From Ensifer sp. USDA 6670 (GTDB taxonomy: Bacteria; Pseudomonadota; Alphaproteobacteria; Rhizobiales; Rhizobiaceae), in contig ATWE01000011.1 of the NCBI GenBank assembly GCA_000421085.1, positions 124,001 to 188,000 on the forward strand: a stretch of 64,000 bases of DNA, read 5' to 3'. Both the position numbers and the translations under genes were made by a program. The notes under the pieces were generated by a model that worked only from the letters and a program-made list of their open reading frames with translations, was not told where the DNA came from and ran no database searches. Shown in pieces: positions 35,945 to 45,243 of this stretch; position 1 is the stretch's first letter, and every line of letters begins with the position of its first letter.

Positions 35945-36439
35945 TCAAATGGTCATCTCGACCATCGTCGGCCTGAAGCCGGCCGACCGGAAGAAGCGCT
36001 GGCCAGCCTCGTTGAGATAGGCGGTCGACAACACGATCTGCGTCGCTCCCAGCCCCGTCAGCGTAGCGACGGCGGCCTGTAAAAGACGCCGCCCTATGCC
36101 GCATCCTCGCGACCTCTCGTCGACGAAGATGTCGTGCACCACACTCCCCGGTCCTCGAAGGGACATGTAGTCGGGGCCCTCGTTCGCGCCGTAGCAATAG
36201 CCGATCACCTGCCCGCCCGCCTGGGCCACCAGGACGACGACGTTCTTCCGGCCGATCTGGCTGGTCAGGTACCGGGCGTACTTCTCCGGAGTCGACGAAT
36301 CGGGCGCGATGAACCGTCTCGGGTCCCAGCCATGATGCAGCGACATGAGCTCGGCGGCGTACCGGCCGATGACTTCCCCATCTTCGAGGCGGGCTTCACG
36401 AATGGTCAATTCAGAATGCGTCGTCGACTTGCCGACCAC
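35945..36439 (-). CDS. GNAT-family N-acetyltransferase
   Basis: A 164-residue acetyltransferase. A GTG start at 36439 is chosen: AGAGGG lies eight bases upstream, and the protein then opens VVGKSTTHSELTIREARLED, the normal first strand of the fold. The acetyl-CoA loop is in DIFVDERSRGCGIGRRLLQA, and the C-terminal strand is STAYLNEAGQRFFRSAGFRP. The substrate is unknown. It begins only a few bases after the stop of the LysR gene on the same strand, so the two are probably cotranscribed. Confidence 0.88.
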   Translation of the reverse strand: MVGKSTTHSELTIREARLEDGEVIGRYAAELMSLHHGWDPRRFIAPDSSTPEKYARYLTSQIGRKNVVVLVAQAGGQVIGYCYGANEGPDYMSLRGPGSVVHDIFVDERSRGCGIGRRLLQAAVATLTGLGATQIVLSTAYLNEAGQRFFRSAGFRPTMVEMTI

Positions 36440-36443
36440 GGAA

Positions 36444-37337
36444 CTACCCTCTGAAGCGCAGTGCGTCGACGAGCACCGAGAACGCCGCCGATGGCTGCCT
36501 TCGGCTTGGATAATAGAGATGATAGCCTGCAAAGGGAGGACACCAGTCTTCCAGCACCCTCACCAGACGTCCGTCCGCCACCCTGTCCCGAACGTGGTCT
36601 TCCATCACGAATCCCAGCCCGAACCCGTCCTCGGCGGCGCGCACGATCATGTTGGTGTTGTTGAAGGCGAGCTGGCCGTCCACGCGAACGCGCAGCTCCC
36701 GGTCGTCCTTCTCCAGTTCCCAGGCATAGAGGCCGCCGCCGCTGAGCATTCGCAGGTTTATGCAGCGGTGCGACGAGAGGTCCTGCGGCGTCGTCGGGAC
36801 CGTATGCTCCTCGAAATATCTCGGGGAGCCGACGACCGCCATCCGCAGGTCCGGCCCGATGCGAACGGCGACCATGTCCTTGGCGAGCGCCTCACCAAGG
36901 CGCACGCCTGCGTCGAACCGGTCGCCGACTATGTCGGCGAGGCTAGAATCGATGCTGAGCTCCACGTTGACGTCGGGGTATTCCGGGAGGAGCCGGCGCA
37001 GCGCCGGCCAGAGAACGGTCGTCGCCGCATGTTCCGACGTCGTGATGCGGATGTTGCCGGCCGGCCTGTCGCGAAGCTCGGTCAGGGAAGCAAGCTCGGC
37101 GCCTATGCTGTCGAGCGCCGGCCGCAGCGTCGCCAATAGTCGCTCCCCCGCCTCCGTCGGCGCGACATTGCGCGTCGTGCGGGTCAGCAGCCGGACGCCG
37201 AGCCGAGCTTCGAGCCGGCGGATCGTGTGGCTGAGCGCCGACTGCGAGGTGCCGAGACGCGCCGCTGCCCGCGTAAAGTTCTGCTCCTCCGCCACGGTCA
37301 TGAACGCGTTGAGATCGACCAGTTCCTCCCGCCTCAC
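36444..37337 (-). CDS. LysR-family regulator
   Basis: A 297-residue LysR protein with the helix-turn-helix at FMTVAEEQNFTRAAARLGTS followed by ALSHTIRRLEARLGV, then LLTRTTRNVAPTEAGERLL. The effector domain carries FDAGVRLGEALAKDMVAV, the same subgroup as the regulator at 35019 (FDAGVRLGEHIEKDMVAV), so the two are likely paralogues. It lies downstream of an aldo-keto reductase gene and upstream of a GNAT gene on the same strand. Its targets may be the reductase cluster at 37.4-41.5 kb. Confidence 0.9.
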   Translation of the reverse strand: MRREELVDLNAFMTVAEEQNFTRAAARLGTSQSALSHTIRRLEARLGVRLLTRTTRNVAPTEAGERLLATLRPALDSIGAELASLTELRDRPAGNIRITTSEHAATTVLWPALRRLLPEYPDVNVELSIDSSLADIVGDRFDAGVRLGEALAKDMVAVRIGPDLRMAVVGSPRYFEEHTVPTTPQDLSSHRCINLRMLSGGGLYAWELEKDDRELRVRVDGQLAFNNTNMIVRAAEDGFGLGFVMEDHVRDRVADGRLVRVLEDWCPPFAGYHLYYPSRRQPSAAFSVLVDALRFRG

Positions 37338-37432
37338 TAATGAACTCCCGATATCGACGTCGTCGGTTCGCTGATTTCAAGCAGGCAATCGGACGATGGT
37401 CAACCTTTCCGGTCGCGGCGCCTTCGCACGCT

Positions 37433-38425
<993 letters not shown>

Positions 38426-38632
38426 CTACCTCTGATGATGGCCTCGCAGCAAGATAGGCCTCGGCAGGAATTTCGATTAGGCCGCATGATCGGCATGTGG
38501 TTATGCACTGAATTCATAGATCCAACTTCACTCCAGTCATGAACCCGAGTCATAAGAGCATGCCGTGAGCAGCGTCTAATCGGATCAATCGCGCCGCGCT
38601 ACCTTCCGTGTCATCGTACAAGGAAGGGTAGG

Positions 38633-39012
38633 ATGCAGCGCTTGAACATTCTGATCATCGGAGCGACGGGCAGCGTGGGCCGGCTGGTCGTCGATGCGGC
38701 TCTGGCCAAGGGTCACGTGGATCGACGCCGTCGTGCTGACCGTCAACGCGGAGGGCCAGGGCAGGCAAGCCGCCGAGGCCGTCTACTACAGGGGCGCCTA
38801 TCGCAAAGGACGAGCTGACTGGACCGCGCGGCGAAGGCTACCGCCGGATGATCGACCTCTCCCCAGTCGACCGAGCCGGGACTCCCGACGAGATCGCCTC
38901 GCTTGCCGCCCTGCTGATTGGCCCCGACGGCGCCTTCATCACGGGCAGCGACTTCTTAGTCGATGGCGGCGTCACCGTCTCGTGCTTCTACGGAGAGCTT
39001 CAGCCGAAGTGA
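38633..39012 (+). pseudogene. Chimeric short-chain dehydrogenase relic
   Basis: The first 28 codons give MQRLNILIIGATGSVGRLVV, the N-terminus of an NAD(P)-binding epimerase-like SDR. A frame change follows to IDAVVLTVNAEGQGRQAAEA with VYYRG, then another frame ends the relic with GTPDEIASLAALLIGPDGAF and a VDGGVTV segment. That last part is the C-terminus of a classical SDR, a different subfamily. The middle of both proteins is missing. The relic therefore joins ends of two SDR genes with frameshifts, probably after deletion between adjacent homologues. Confidence 0.7.
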
Positions 39013-39050
39013 CGGCGGCCTCTCTCCAATCCTTGTGAAAGGACACGAAC

Positions 39051-40067
39051 ATGCTGGGAACAGTTCTCTACGGGCCGGGCGACGTCCGCTGCGAGGAAGT
39101 CGCCGAGCCAAAAATCCTGAAACCCACCGACGCGATTATCAGGCTATCCGCGAGCTGCATCTGCGGCTCCGATCTCTGGCCCTTCCGCGGCGCGAACGAC
39201 ACGAGCGAGCCGAAGGCGATGGGCCACGAATACTGCGGCGTCATCGTGGAGGTCGGCAGCGACGTCAAGGCGGTCAGGCCCGGCCAGTTCGTGGTCGGCT
39301 CCTTCTGCCTGTCCGACAACACCTGCCCGCACTGCCGCTTCGGCTTCCAGTCGTCCTGCGAACAGCGCGAGTTTATGGTCGGCGCGCAGGCGCCCTACGC
39401 CCGCGTTCCCCTTGCGGACGGCTCGCTAGTCGCCACGGCGGAGATGCCTTCGGAGGACCTGATCCCGAGCCTGCTCGCAGTTTCAGACGTGCTTGGGACA
39501 GGCTGGTATGCGGCGGACGCCGCGGGAGTCCAAGAAGGCTCGACCGCGGTAGTCGTCGGTGACGGGGCCGTCGGTCTGATGGGCGTGCTGGCCGCCAGGC
39601 AGATGGGTGCGGCCCGCATCATCGCCATGAGCCGCCACAAGAGCCGTCAGGACCTGGCGCTCGAGTTCGGCGCGACCGACATTGTGTCGGAGCGCGGTGA
39701 CGCTGGGATCGCCCGCATCAAGGAGATGACGGACGGCGTCGGCGCCGATTCCGTGCTCGAGTGCGTCGGCCTGCAGGAGTCGATGAGTCAGGCGATCAAC
39801 TGCGCCCGTCCGGGCGGAAAGATCGGCTTCGTCGGCGTGCCGCATGGGGTCACCTTCGACGGCCAGAACCTGTTCTTCCAGCAGAAGAGCCTGCTCGGCG
39901 GCCCGGCCCCGGTCCGCCGCTACCTGCCCTACCTGATGGATCTCGTTCTGAACCGCGAGATCAACCCTGGCAAGGTGTTCGACCTCGAGGTGCCGCTCGC
40001 GGACGTCGCGGAAGGCTATCGCGCCATGGACGAGCGCCGCGCGATCAAGACGCTGCTGCGCGTCTGA
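39051..40067 (+). CDS. Zinc-dependent medium-chain alcohol dehydrogenase
   Basis: A 338-residue enzyme. The catalytic zinc ligands are in CICGSDLWPF and GHEYCGVIVEVG. A structural zinc loop with four cysteines is at CLSDNTCPHCRFGFQSSC, and the Rossmann motif is VVVGDGAVGLMGVLAA near 163. The later segment GKIGFVGVPHG is typical of glutathione-independent formaldehyde or threonine dehydrogenase-like members. It starts 38 bases after the SDR relic with AAAGGA upstream. Its substrate is unknown; the setting with other reductases suggests aldehyde or quinone detoxification. Confidence 0.9.
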   Translation: MLGTVLYGPGDVRCEEVAEPKILKPTDAIIRLSASCICGSDLWPFRGANDTSEPKAMGHEYCGVIVEVGSDVKAVRPGQFVVGSFCLSDNTCPHCRFGFQSSCEQREFMVGAQAPYARVPLADGSLVATAEMPSEDLIPSLLAVSDVLGTGWYAADAAGVQEGSTAVVVGDGAVGLMGVLAARQMGAARIIAMSRHKSRQDLALEFGATDIVSERGDAGIARIKEMTDGVGADSVLECVGLQESMSQAINCARPGGKIGFVGVPHGVTFDGQNLFFQQKSLLGGPAPVRRYLPYLMDLVLNREINPGKVFDLEVPLADVAEGYRAMDERRAIKTLLRV

Positions 40068-40123
40068 ACAACACGCGGCCGTTTAAGCGGCCGCGCCACC
40101 CCTGGAATCGACGGAGACTGACC

Positions 40124-41317
40124 ATGAAGAACGTGACCGTAGGTATCGCAATGTCGGCGCTCGCCGCCACGGGCGTGGAAGCACAGGAAGAACGCCGCCG
40201 CGTCGCTCCCCCCGCCGTCTACGAGGTGGCACCCGGCCTGGGGCATTTCACCGACGACGCTCTCTTCGGAGAGGTATGGGCACGCGAGGAGCTCGCGCCC
40301 CGCGACCGCAGCCTCGTGACCGTGGCGACGCTCGTCGCGACCGGAAAGGTGGCGCAGACCGGAAGCCATGTCCGCCGCGCGCTCGACAACGACGTGAAGC
40401 CGGAGGAGATCGGTGAGGTGATCATCCAGCTCGCCTTCTACACGGGCTGGCCGAATGCGATGTCGGCGGTGACCGAGGTGAAGAAGGTCTTCGAGGAACG
40501 AGGCATCGGCCCGGTCGCGGGAAGCGAAGGCGCACGCATCTCCCTCGAAGCCGGCGCGGAGGCGGCGCGCAGAGCGACCGCGGACACGAACGTCGCGCCC
40601 ACGGCCTCGGCACTGGCAGACCTCACCAACCGGGTGCTGTTCGGCGATCTCTGGCAGCGGCCGGACCTTTCGGCCCGCGACCGCAGCCTCGTGACCATGG
40701 CCGCGCTCGTGGCTATCGGCCAGCGCGAGCAGCTTCCTTTCCACGCCAACCGCGCGATGGACAACGACCTCAGCCGGGCGGAAGCCTCGGAAGTGATCAC
40801 TCATGTCGCCTTCTATGCCGGCTGGCCGCGGGCGATGTCCGCGGTCCCGGTGCTGAAGCAGGTTTTTGAAAGCCGCGAGGCGAAGGCGGCTCCCACAGTC
40901 GCTCCGGACATCCAGGTGACACGTTCGGGCGAAGGAAGGGCCGCCGCGCCGGAACAACACTTCACCGGAAGCGTCGAGACCTCCGGGTTCTTCAAGAGCG
41001 ACGAGCCGGCCCGCGTCGGCGGCGCTACCGTGTCCTTCGCGGCAGGCGCCCGCACCGCTTGGCACACGCATCCGCTCGGACAGACGCTCTTTGTCGTTTC
41101 GGGCATCGGCTGGGTGCAGAAGGAAGGCGGACCGGTCGAGGTCATGAGGCCGGGCGACGTCGTCTGGATTCCAGCGCGTGTGAAGCACTGGCACGGCGCT
41201 TCCGCGGACCAGCCTGTTGTTCATTTCGCGATCGCCGAATCCTTGAACGGCAGCTCCGTGACGTGGATGGAAAAGGTGTCCGACGCCGACTACGGCAAAG
41301 GCCGGCAGCCGGATTGA
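40124..41317 (+). CDS. Double carboxymuconolactone-decarboxylase-like / cupin fusion, exported
   Basis: A 397-residue protein starting at ATG 40124. Residues 1-20 look like an export signal (MKNVTVGIAMSALAATGVEA). Two CMD-like repeats follow, each with RDRSLVT, an EE/EA segment and AFYTGWP or AFYAGWP, at about 60-130 and 185-255. A C-terminal cupin (about 290-380) has metal-ligand histidines in AWHTHPLGQ and KHWHG. CMD-cupin proteins of this design are common beside aldo-keto reductases and flavodoxins, but their reaction is not established. It is 56 bases after the alcohol dehydrogenase gene and overlaps the flavodoxin remnant. Confidence 0.85.
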   Translation: MKNVTVGIAMSALAATGVEAQEERRRVAPPAVYEVAPGLGHFTDDALFGEVWAREELAPRDRSLVTVATLVATGKVAQTGSHVRRALDNDVKPEEIGEVIIQLAFYTGWPNAMSAVTEVKKVFEERGIGPVAGSEGARISLEAGAEAARRATADTNVAPTASALADLTNRVLFGDLWQRPDLSARDRSLVTMAALVAIGQREQLPFHANRAMDNDLSRAEASEVITHVAFYAGWPRAMSAVPVLKQVFESREAKAAPTVAPDIQVTRSGEGRAAAPEQHFTGSVETSGFFKSDEPARVGGATVSFAAGARTAWHTHPLGQTLFVVSGIGWVQKEGGPVEVMRPGDVVWIPARVKHWHGASADQPVVHFAIAESLNGSSVTWMEKVSDADYGKGRQPD

Positions 41318-41535
41318 TGGAGACGTCCATGCGACAGTCATTTCTCAGGGCAGACGATCTGTCAGGCAGAACCGTCATCCCGTTCGTCACACATGGCGGC
41401 CACGGGCTTGGGAACAGCATCGATGTGGTCACTTCACTAGCGCATGGAGCTACGATGCAACCTGCCTTGGAAGCCGACCAGGAACGACGGACCTTGGAAA
41501 CGGTGAGCGGCTGGATGAGAAGTCAGGACCTCTGA
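41317..41535 (+). pseudogene. Truncated flavodoxin (C-terminal 72 residues)
   Basis: The stretch starts one base before the preceding stop ends and encodes SFLRADDLSGRTVIPFVTHG and a following GHGLGNSIDVV segment, then an EADQERRTLETVSGWMR tail. This is the second half of the flavodoxins that normally follow CMD-cupin genes. The FMN-phosphate-binding N-terminal part is absent, so it cannot bind FMN normally. The retained overlap with the upstream gene suggests that an internal deletion fused the operon junction to the flavodoxin tail. Confidence 0.7.
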
Positions 41536-41644
41536 CGATTCCACCTCAGGAGCCGTCTCCACTCGACCGCCTCGGCGACGATGTCCGCCACGGACTGGTC
41601 GACATCCATCGGTCGCGCGCACTGCCCAGGCTACCGTCGGAAGC

Positions 41645-41968
41645 CTATGCATAGTCATAGACTTCTGCCGCCATGTCCTCCAACGACAAAGATCTACTCG
41701 CCGTTTGGCTGAAGCGCCCGTTGACGTGTTCCACACGTTCTTTTGAAACTTCGAACGCGCCAGGAGCGTTCGGGGCGGAATTTTTCAGCGAGAACTTAAA
41801 GGCGATGCATACCGCCAGCCATACCCAGTCGGCGGCCTGAGAGACGAGATGCGCATCATCGCCCGTCAGATCGAGCCGCGAATCCCACAGGCTGACGTAT
41901 CGCTCGACGGCTGCCCTGGTGCGAGTTCCATCGTATTCGCGCATCCAGTCGAATTGGTCGCCGCTCAT
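41645..41968 (-). CDS. Hypothetical protein
   Basis: A 107-residue protein starting at ATG 41968 (MSGDQFDWMREYDGTRTRAA) with AGGAGAG eight bases upstream. It is mainly helical by eye, acidic, with a tryptophan-rich middle (QAADWVWLAVCIAFKF), and lacks a signal peptide. I do not recognise a family. It follows a frameshifted gene on the same strand by 50 bases and both may come from one operon of unknown origin. Confidence 0.55.
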   Translation of the reverse strand: MSGDQFDWMREYDGTRTRAAVERYVSLWDSRLDLTGDDAHLVSQAADWVWLAVCIAFKFSLKNSAPNAPGAFEVSKERVEHVNGRFSQTASRSLSLEDMAAEVYDYA

Positions 41969-42018
41969 GAAGGCTCTCCTGTCCGGAGGCCGGCAACATC
42001 CGAGCGGTTGATGAAGCG

Positions 42019-42392
42019 TTACGACGCCTTGAGACGGTCGCGTAGAATCCGGATACGTCGAACCCGTTCTGAAACAAGATCGCACGGAGGAAGGTGCGGC
42101 TCGCCCACTTCCGGATCGGCGCTGAACGCGAGGCGGATCAATAGCCCTTGAAGCCCGCTCGCTGCCGCGGAAAGATAGCTCGAAACGCGCTTATGCTGCT
42201 CGACGCCCAGTGGCGCTTTGACCACATCCGGGTCGAACGCGGCACCAGCTCCGCATGCAGGATTTCGTCGACGTACGACCTGACGTCCTCTGATTCAGCC
42301 GGCCGGACTTCGGCGTCGTTTCTGAGCCAGCTCTCCGTAATCGCGCCGAGTGATGTTGCGTTCAGATCGACCAGGTTCTGGAAGCGTTGCAC
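42019..42392 (-). pseudogene. Frameshifted hypothetical gene
   Basis: A GTG start at 42392 lies behind a strong AAGGAG site and opens MQRFQNLVDLNATSLGAITE, with acidic, helical character. Around 42225 the sense appears to pass to another frame that continues DVVKAPLGVEQHKRVSSYLS and ends at 42019 with RVRRIRILRDRLKAS. Each part alone is short and the first ends in a non-natural-looking tail, so a single indel is likely. The family is not recognised. It precedes the hypothetical gene at 41645 on the same strand. Confidence 0.5.
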
Positions 42393-43006
42393 GTCTGGCT
42401 CCTTATGGGTGTCCTCAGGGTGCTGTGCCTGGCTGCCGGCCGCAAGAGCAGCACGAGGTGGGCGTCGTAGCCTGCGGGAGACGGATCCGCGCTGGTTTAC
42501 AAACGTGTATACAAGACAGATCTCTCCGGACAGTCACATCGAGCATGTCGTCCCCGAAGATCTCCCTGGCCGTGAAGGGGCTCTCGTGCCGGGCGACAGT
42601 CAGCCCCGGCGCTGGGCGATCATGTACGATCGCAAGCAGAACGCCGGGCCCACGAGCTCGGACACTTCGTGCTGCATCGGCAGCTTGTCGATGACGACCC
42701 GGAATTTTCTATGGCGGAGTTTTAGGCTCGTCGTTATCGCGGAAAACCGATAACACCTTGACCGTTCGCCCCTGAGATGCAGCGTAAATTACTGTTTTTC
42801 CTGAATTTTGGGAATTGCGAGTGATTCCGAGGCGCAAACCTACGCGGATTTATCAGATGGAGCTCGACCGCAGGCTGAAGATATTCACCAACCTGCCCTT
42901 CTCGTCTCTCGATCGGCTGAGCGTGCAAAGCCATGTAGACGATATCGGTCGATCCAAGTCGTGAGTGACGAGCAGGTTGGAGATTCGAGCCGCACTGCGT
43001 CCGCGA
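42393..43006. other. Gene-poor stretch with relics
   Basis: Apart from the ImmA/IrrE relic no gene is supported. A 47-codon frame near 42820-42963 on the + strand looks protein-like (RLKIFTNLPFSSLDRLSVQS) but cannot be identified. Base composition is lower in GC than the flanking operons. Confidence 0.4.
42530..42726 (+). pseudogene. ImmA/IrrE-type metallopeptidase relic
   Basis: One frame gives HVVPEDLPGREGALVPGDSQ and RRWAIMYDRKQNAG, the region just before the zinc site of ImmA/IrrE-domain proteins. Near 42650 the sense shifts frame to RRAHELGHFVLHRQLVDDDP, which carries the HExxH zinc motif (HELGH), and stops at 42726. The start and the rest of the protein are missing. ImmA/IrrE peptidases cleave repressors in mobile elements and toxin-antitoxin modules, so this is a remnant of such an element. 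Confidence 0.65.
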
Positions 43007-43432
43007 CTATTTCGCTGTTTGCAGACCTTTCAAGAACGAACTGAAACTCTCCGAGATGCGACGCATGTATTTATACGAGTTCGTCGGCGGCTCGGGCTCT
43101 TCGGACCAGCCCCAGTAATAGACATGACCTTCATCTTTCCCTGTCAGGGAAATCAGGATTCGATCCCCGTTGGCCACGACAGCGATTGGCAGTAGATTGC
43201 TCGGGATCATTCCGCCCAATGCGAGTTCACGGTATTCTGCTTCGCAGATGCCGTTATCCTCTGCGCCGCGTTCTTTTAACAAGAACTCGATGATCCAGCC
43301 CGCAACTTTCTTGTCTTCGGTTTCGAACATTACATTTTGCCGAGGGATCGTGGCACTCTCAATCGCCAAGGCGAGCGCCTGCGGCAGGGGCATTCCGATG
43401 CTCTTTTCCAGAGATTCAAGCTCAGCGTTCAT
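43007..43432 (-). CDS. SMI1/KNR4-family immunity-type protein
   Basis: A 141-residue protein with the SUKH/SMI1-KNR4 pattern: an N-terminal helix (LESLEKSIGMPLPQALALAI), the strand pair around LLPIAVVANGDRILISLTGK, VYYWGWSEE, and a C-terminal helix with SFSSFLKGLQ. These small cytosolic proteins usually neutralise contact-dependent or polymorphic toxins. It is followed upstream on the same strand by a second member; no toxin gene is visible. Codon choice is less GC-rich than in the metabolic operons, in keeping with transfer. Confidence 0.78.
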   Translation of the reverse strand: MNAELESLEKSIGMPLPQALALAIESATIPRQNVMFETEDKKVAGWIIEFLLKERGAEDNGICEAEYRELALGGMIPSNLLPIAVVANGDRILISLTGKDEGHVYYWGWSEEPEPPTNSYKYMRRISESFSSFLKGLQTAK

Positions 43433-43465
43433 TGTTTCAACGAGAAATGTTGTGGGGATGTGCTT

Positions 43466-43951
43466 TCACCGGAATTCATGGATGTTTCGCAGCCATTGAT
43501 CGAAGCTGAGGGCGACTTCAAAGACGCCATTGTCATCCAAAAACTCTCTTTCGTGGTCCCAGAAATAAATCCTTCCCGCCACTGCCGGGTTGACGCCGAT
43601 TCCAAGCATGTTTGCACCAACGTCTACAGCAATCGGTAGAAACCAGGCGGGAATCCTCTCGCTATCGACGTAGTATCTATAAGACCGAACCAGATCTGAA
43701 TCGACATTCGAAGCGCTGGCCGAGAGGAACTTATCCAGCAGAATGGATATCTGTCCACGAACTGGATGCGATATGGAGCATGCCAATCCTTGGCACTTGC
43801 CGCCATTATGTCGCAGCAAGAATTGAGCATACTCTTCAGACAGTTTGAAATTCAATGCCTGCTCTACCGCTCTAATCTGATCAATGGTGGCGTGGTGGTT
43901 GCCTTGAGTTTGAACGAGCGCATTATATTCAATGTTTTGGCTACTGTGCAT
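43466..43951 (-). CDS. SMI1/KNR4-family immunity-type protein
   Basis: A 161-residue protein with the clear SUKH pattern: IDQIRAVEQALNFKLSEEYA followed by QFLLRHNGG, then IPAWFLPIAVDVGANMLGIG, GRIYFWDHERE and a final FDQWLRNI helix. It precedes the second SMI1/KNR4 gene by 33 bases on the same strand, so the pair is probably one transcript. The two proteins are divergent, as expected for immunities against different toxins. It could also be an orphan kept for defence against neighbouring strains. Confidence 0.85.
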   Translation of the reverse strand: MHSSQNIEYNALVQTQGNHHATIDQIRAVEQALNFKLSEEYAQFLLRHNGGKCQGLACSISHPVRGQISILLDKFLSASASNVDSDLVRSYRYYVDSERIPAWFLPIAVDVGANMLGIGVNPAVAGRIYFWDHEREFLDDNGVFEVALSFDQWLRNIHEFR

Positions 43952-44006
43952 AGAGGTGGCTCGGTTTGTTTGGACAGCTCCCAGCGGAATCGGATTGCTG
44001 CCGGGT

Positions 44007-44231
44007 TTATTTCTGTCCGGGACCTTGAGCTTTTGCGCGGCGTCTACAGGGCAACGCCCATAGAGCCATCGTCAGCATGGCAGCTGCAGCGATCATGAGG
44101 AAGCCTCTCCAGACTTCAGCATGAGTATTTCTTGCCCCGAGAGCTTCGCCGACCAAAGCCAGACTAGGACGGCGGATATAATTGCCGACTCTGATTCCCC
44201 CACTGTTTCCTCCACCACCGACGGGGCGCAC
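44007..44231 (-). CDS. Short hypothetical, possible toxin or phage-tail remnant
   Basis: A 74-codon frame from GTG 44231. It begins with a glycine-rich stretch (RPVGGGGNSGG), then NYIRRPSLALVGEALG, a string resembling the RPxLALVGEAG motif near the C-termini of phage tail tape-measure and related secreted proteins. A hydrophobic helix (MIAAAAMLTMALWALP) and a basic tail follow. It lies directly upstream of the two immunity-type genes, the usual place of a toxin C-terminus. The evidence is weak: it may be a decayed gene end or no gene. Confidence 0.3.
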   Translation of the reverse strand: MRPVGGGGNSGGIRVGNYIRRPSLALVGEALGARNTHAEVWRGFLMIAAAAMLTMALWALPCRRRAKAQGPGQK

Positions 44232-44362
44232 CTTCCCTTAATTATTCATAAGTTGCAACGCTTCGACCGCACGCCTGCAAGCATAAGAGAAAACAACAAC
44301 GCCAGCCTTAGGCGGCGGTTGAGCGGCAAACCTGCGCTCTCGCCCTATCCTCTCCAGCAGAA

Positions 44363-44779
44363 TCAGCCCCGCGACTGGAAAATCATTGCTTGCAAACGTC
44401 TTTGCACTGAGTTGGGTTCACCCTCCAAACGAACACAGCCTAGCGCATGGCACATTGCATCGGAGAAGGGCATCCATTGTGAGAGAATGTTGAGCAGATC
44501 ATCGGACATCATGTTTTCCAAAGGCCCAACGCCTAACTGGCCGAGAGCTTTTTCATGTTCAGGCAGTCGAGCTCGCGCAATAATTGCAAGGACGCGCTGA
44601 AGAACAACCTCGCCCTCTTCTGACGAGTAATCGTTGGTGGTCCACCACCATGCATCTGGATCGGACAAGTAACCTTGTACGTATGATTCGAGCGTAAGTG
44701 CAGAGTGTTCTAGCTCTGGCAACCACGAATGGTTCGATGCAATGGCTTCGGGAGTAAATGCTTCAAGGTGTTTCATCAT
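44363..44779 (-). CDS. Hypothetical protein, DUF6869-like
   Basis: A 138-residue protein from ATG 44779 (MMKHLEAFTPEAIASNHSW), with GAGAATGAG in front; a TTG at 44812 is the other option. It is helical and acidic with a WWWTTNDY segment, followed by LGQLGVGPLENMMSDDLLNI. That GPLE motif is reminiscent of DUF6869 proteins, which occur near immunity genes, but I recall this family only loosely. It lies upstream of the SMI1/KNR4 pair on the same strand and may belong to the same defence-type cluster. Confidence 0.6.
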   Translation of the reverse strand: MMKHLEAFTPEAIASNHSWLPELEHSALTLESYVQGYLSDPDAWWWTTNDYSSEEGEVVLQRVLAIIARARLPEHEKALGQLGVGPLENMMSDDLLNILSQWMPFSDAMCHALGCVRLEGEPNSVQRRLQAMIFQSRG

Positions 44780-44989
44780 CTCATTCTCAATAAACAAAGA
44801 GAACTTAGCCAATCACGTCTAAGGTCGCGATTGTCTCCGTTTATCCGCCTACGGTAACCGCCATTAGCGAAACGTAACCCCTGTGAATGTCAACGCACCC
44901 TTCGTGGCCGGAAAACTCAGCGCCATTGATGGTAGTGGTTCCGCCGGAGCGTTGAGACCGTCGGCTAGTCGGTCGATGGACCCGATTAC

Positions 44990-45238
44990 CCGAGGCGGCC
45001 TCCGGATTTTTTAAACAGCCTCGGCCAACTGCCGCCACGAGGGAACGTTAGCGATAGAATTCCGGCACCTTCAGCTTCGGCGTGACGTGCCAGCCGGCTT
45101 GGTCGAGAATGAGCACGGCTGTGCTCCGGGATCGGCGGCGTTACTGATCTTGGCCAGGTGTTCCTGGATCGCCTCGGTGTCGCAATATGGAAGCACGAGG
45201 CCAACCCCATGCCCTTTTGTGTAAATGGCGGTCGCATC
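44990..45238 (-). mobile_element. IS630-family transposase relic
   Basis: Read on the minus strand, one frame gives AIYTKGHGVGLVLPYCDTEA and IQEHLAKISNAADPGAQ. A second frame continues with AVLILDQAGWHVTPKLKVPE, the DDE core of IS630 transposases, and then the reading stops. Both ends of the element and most of the gene are gone. It directly adjoins the stop of the Fic gene and marks past insertion in this region. Confidence 0.75.
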
Positions 45239-45243
45239 GCGCA

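Noticed and set aside
42734..42934. Minus-strand 66-codon frame
   Set aside because: It has no binding site, no family resemblance and overlaps decayed sequence.
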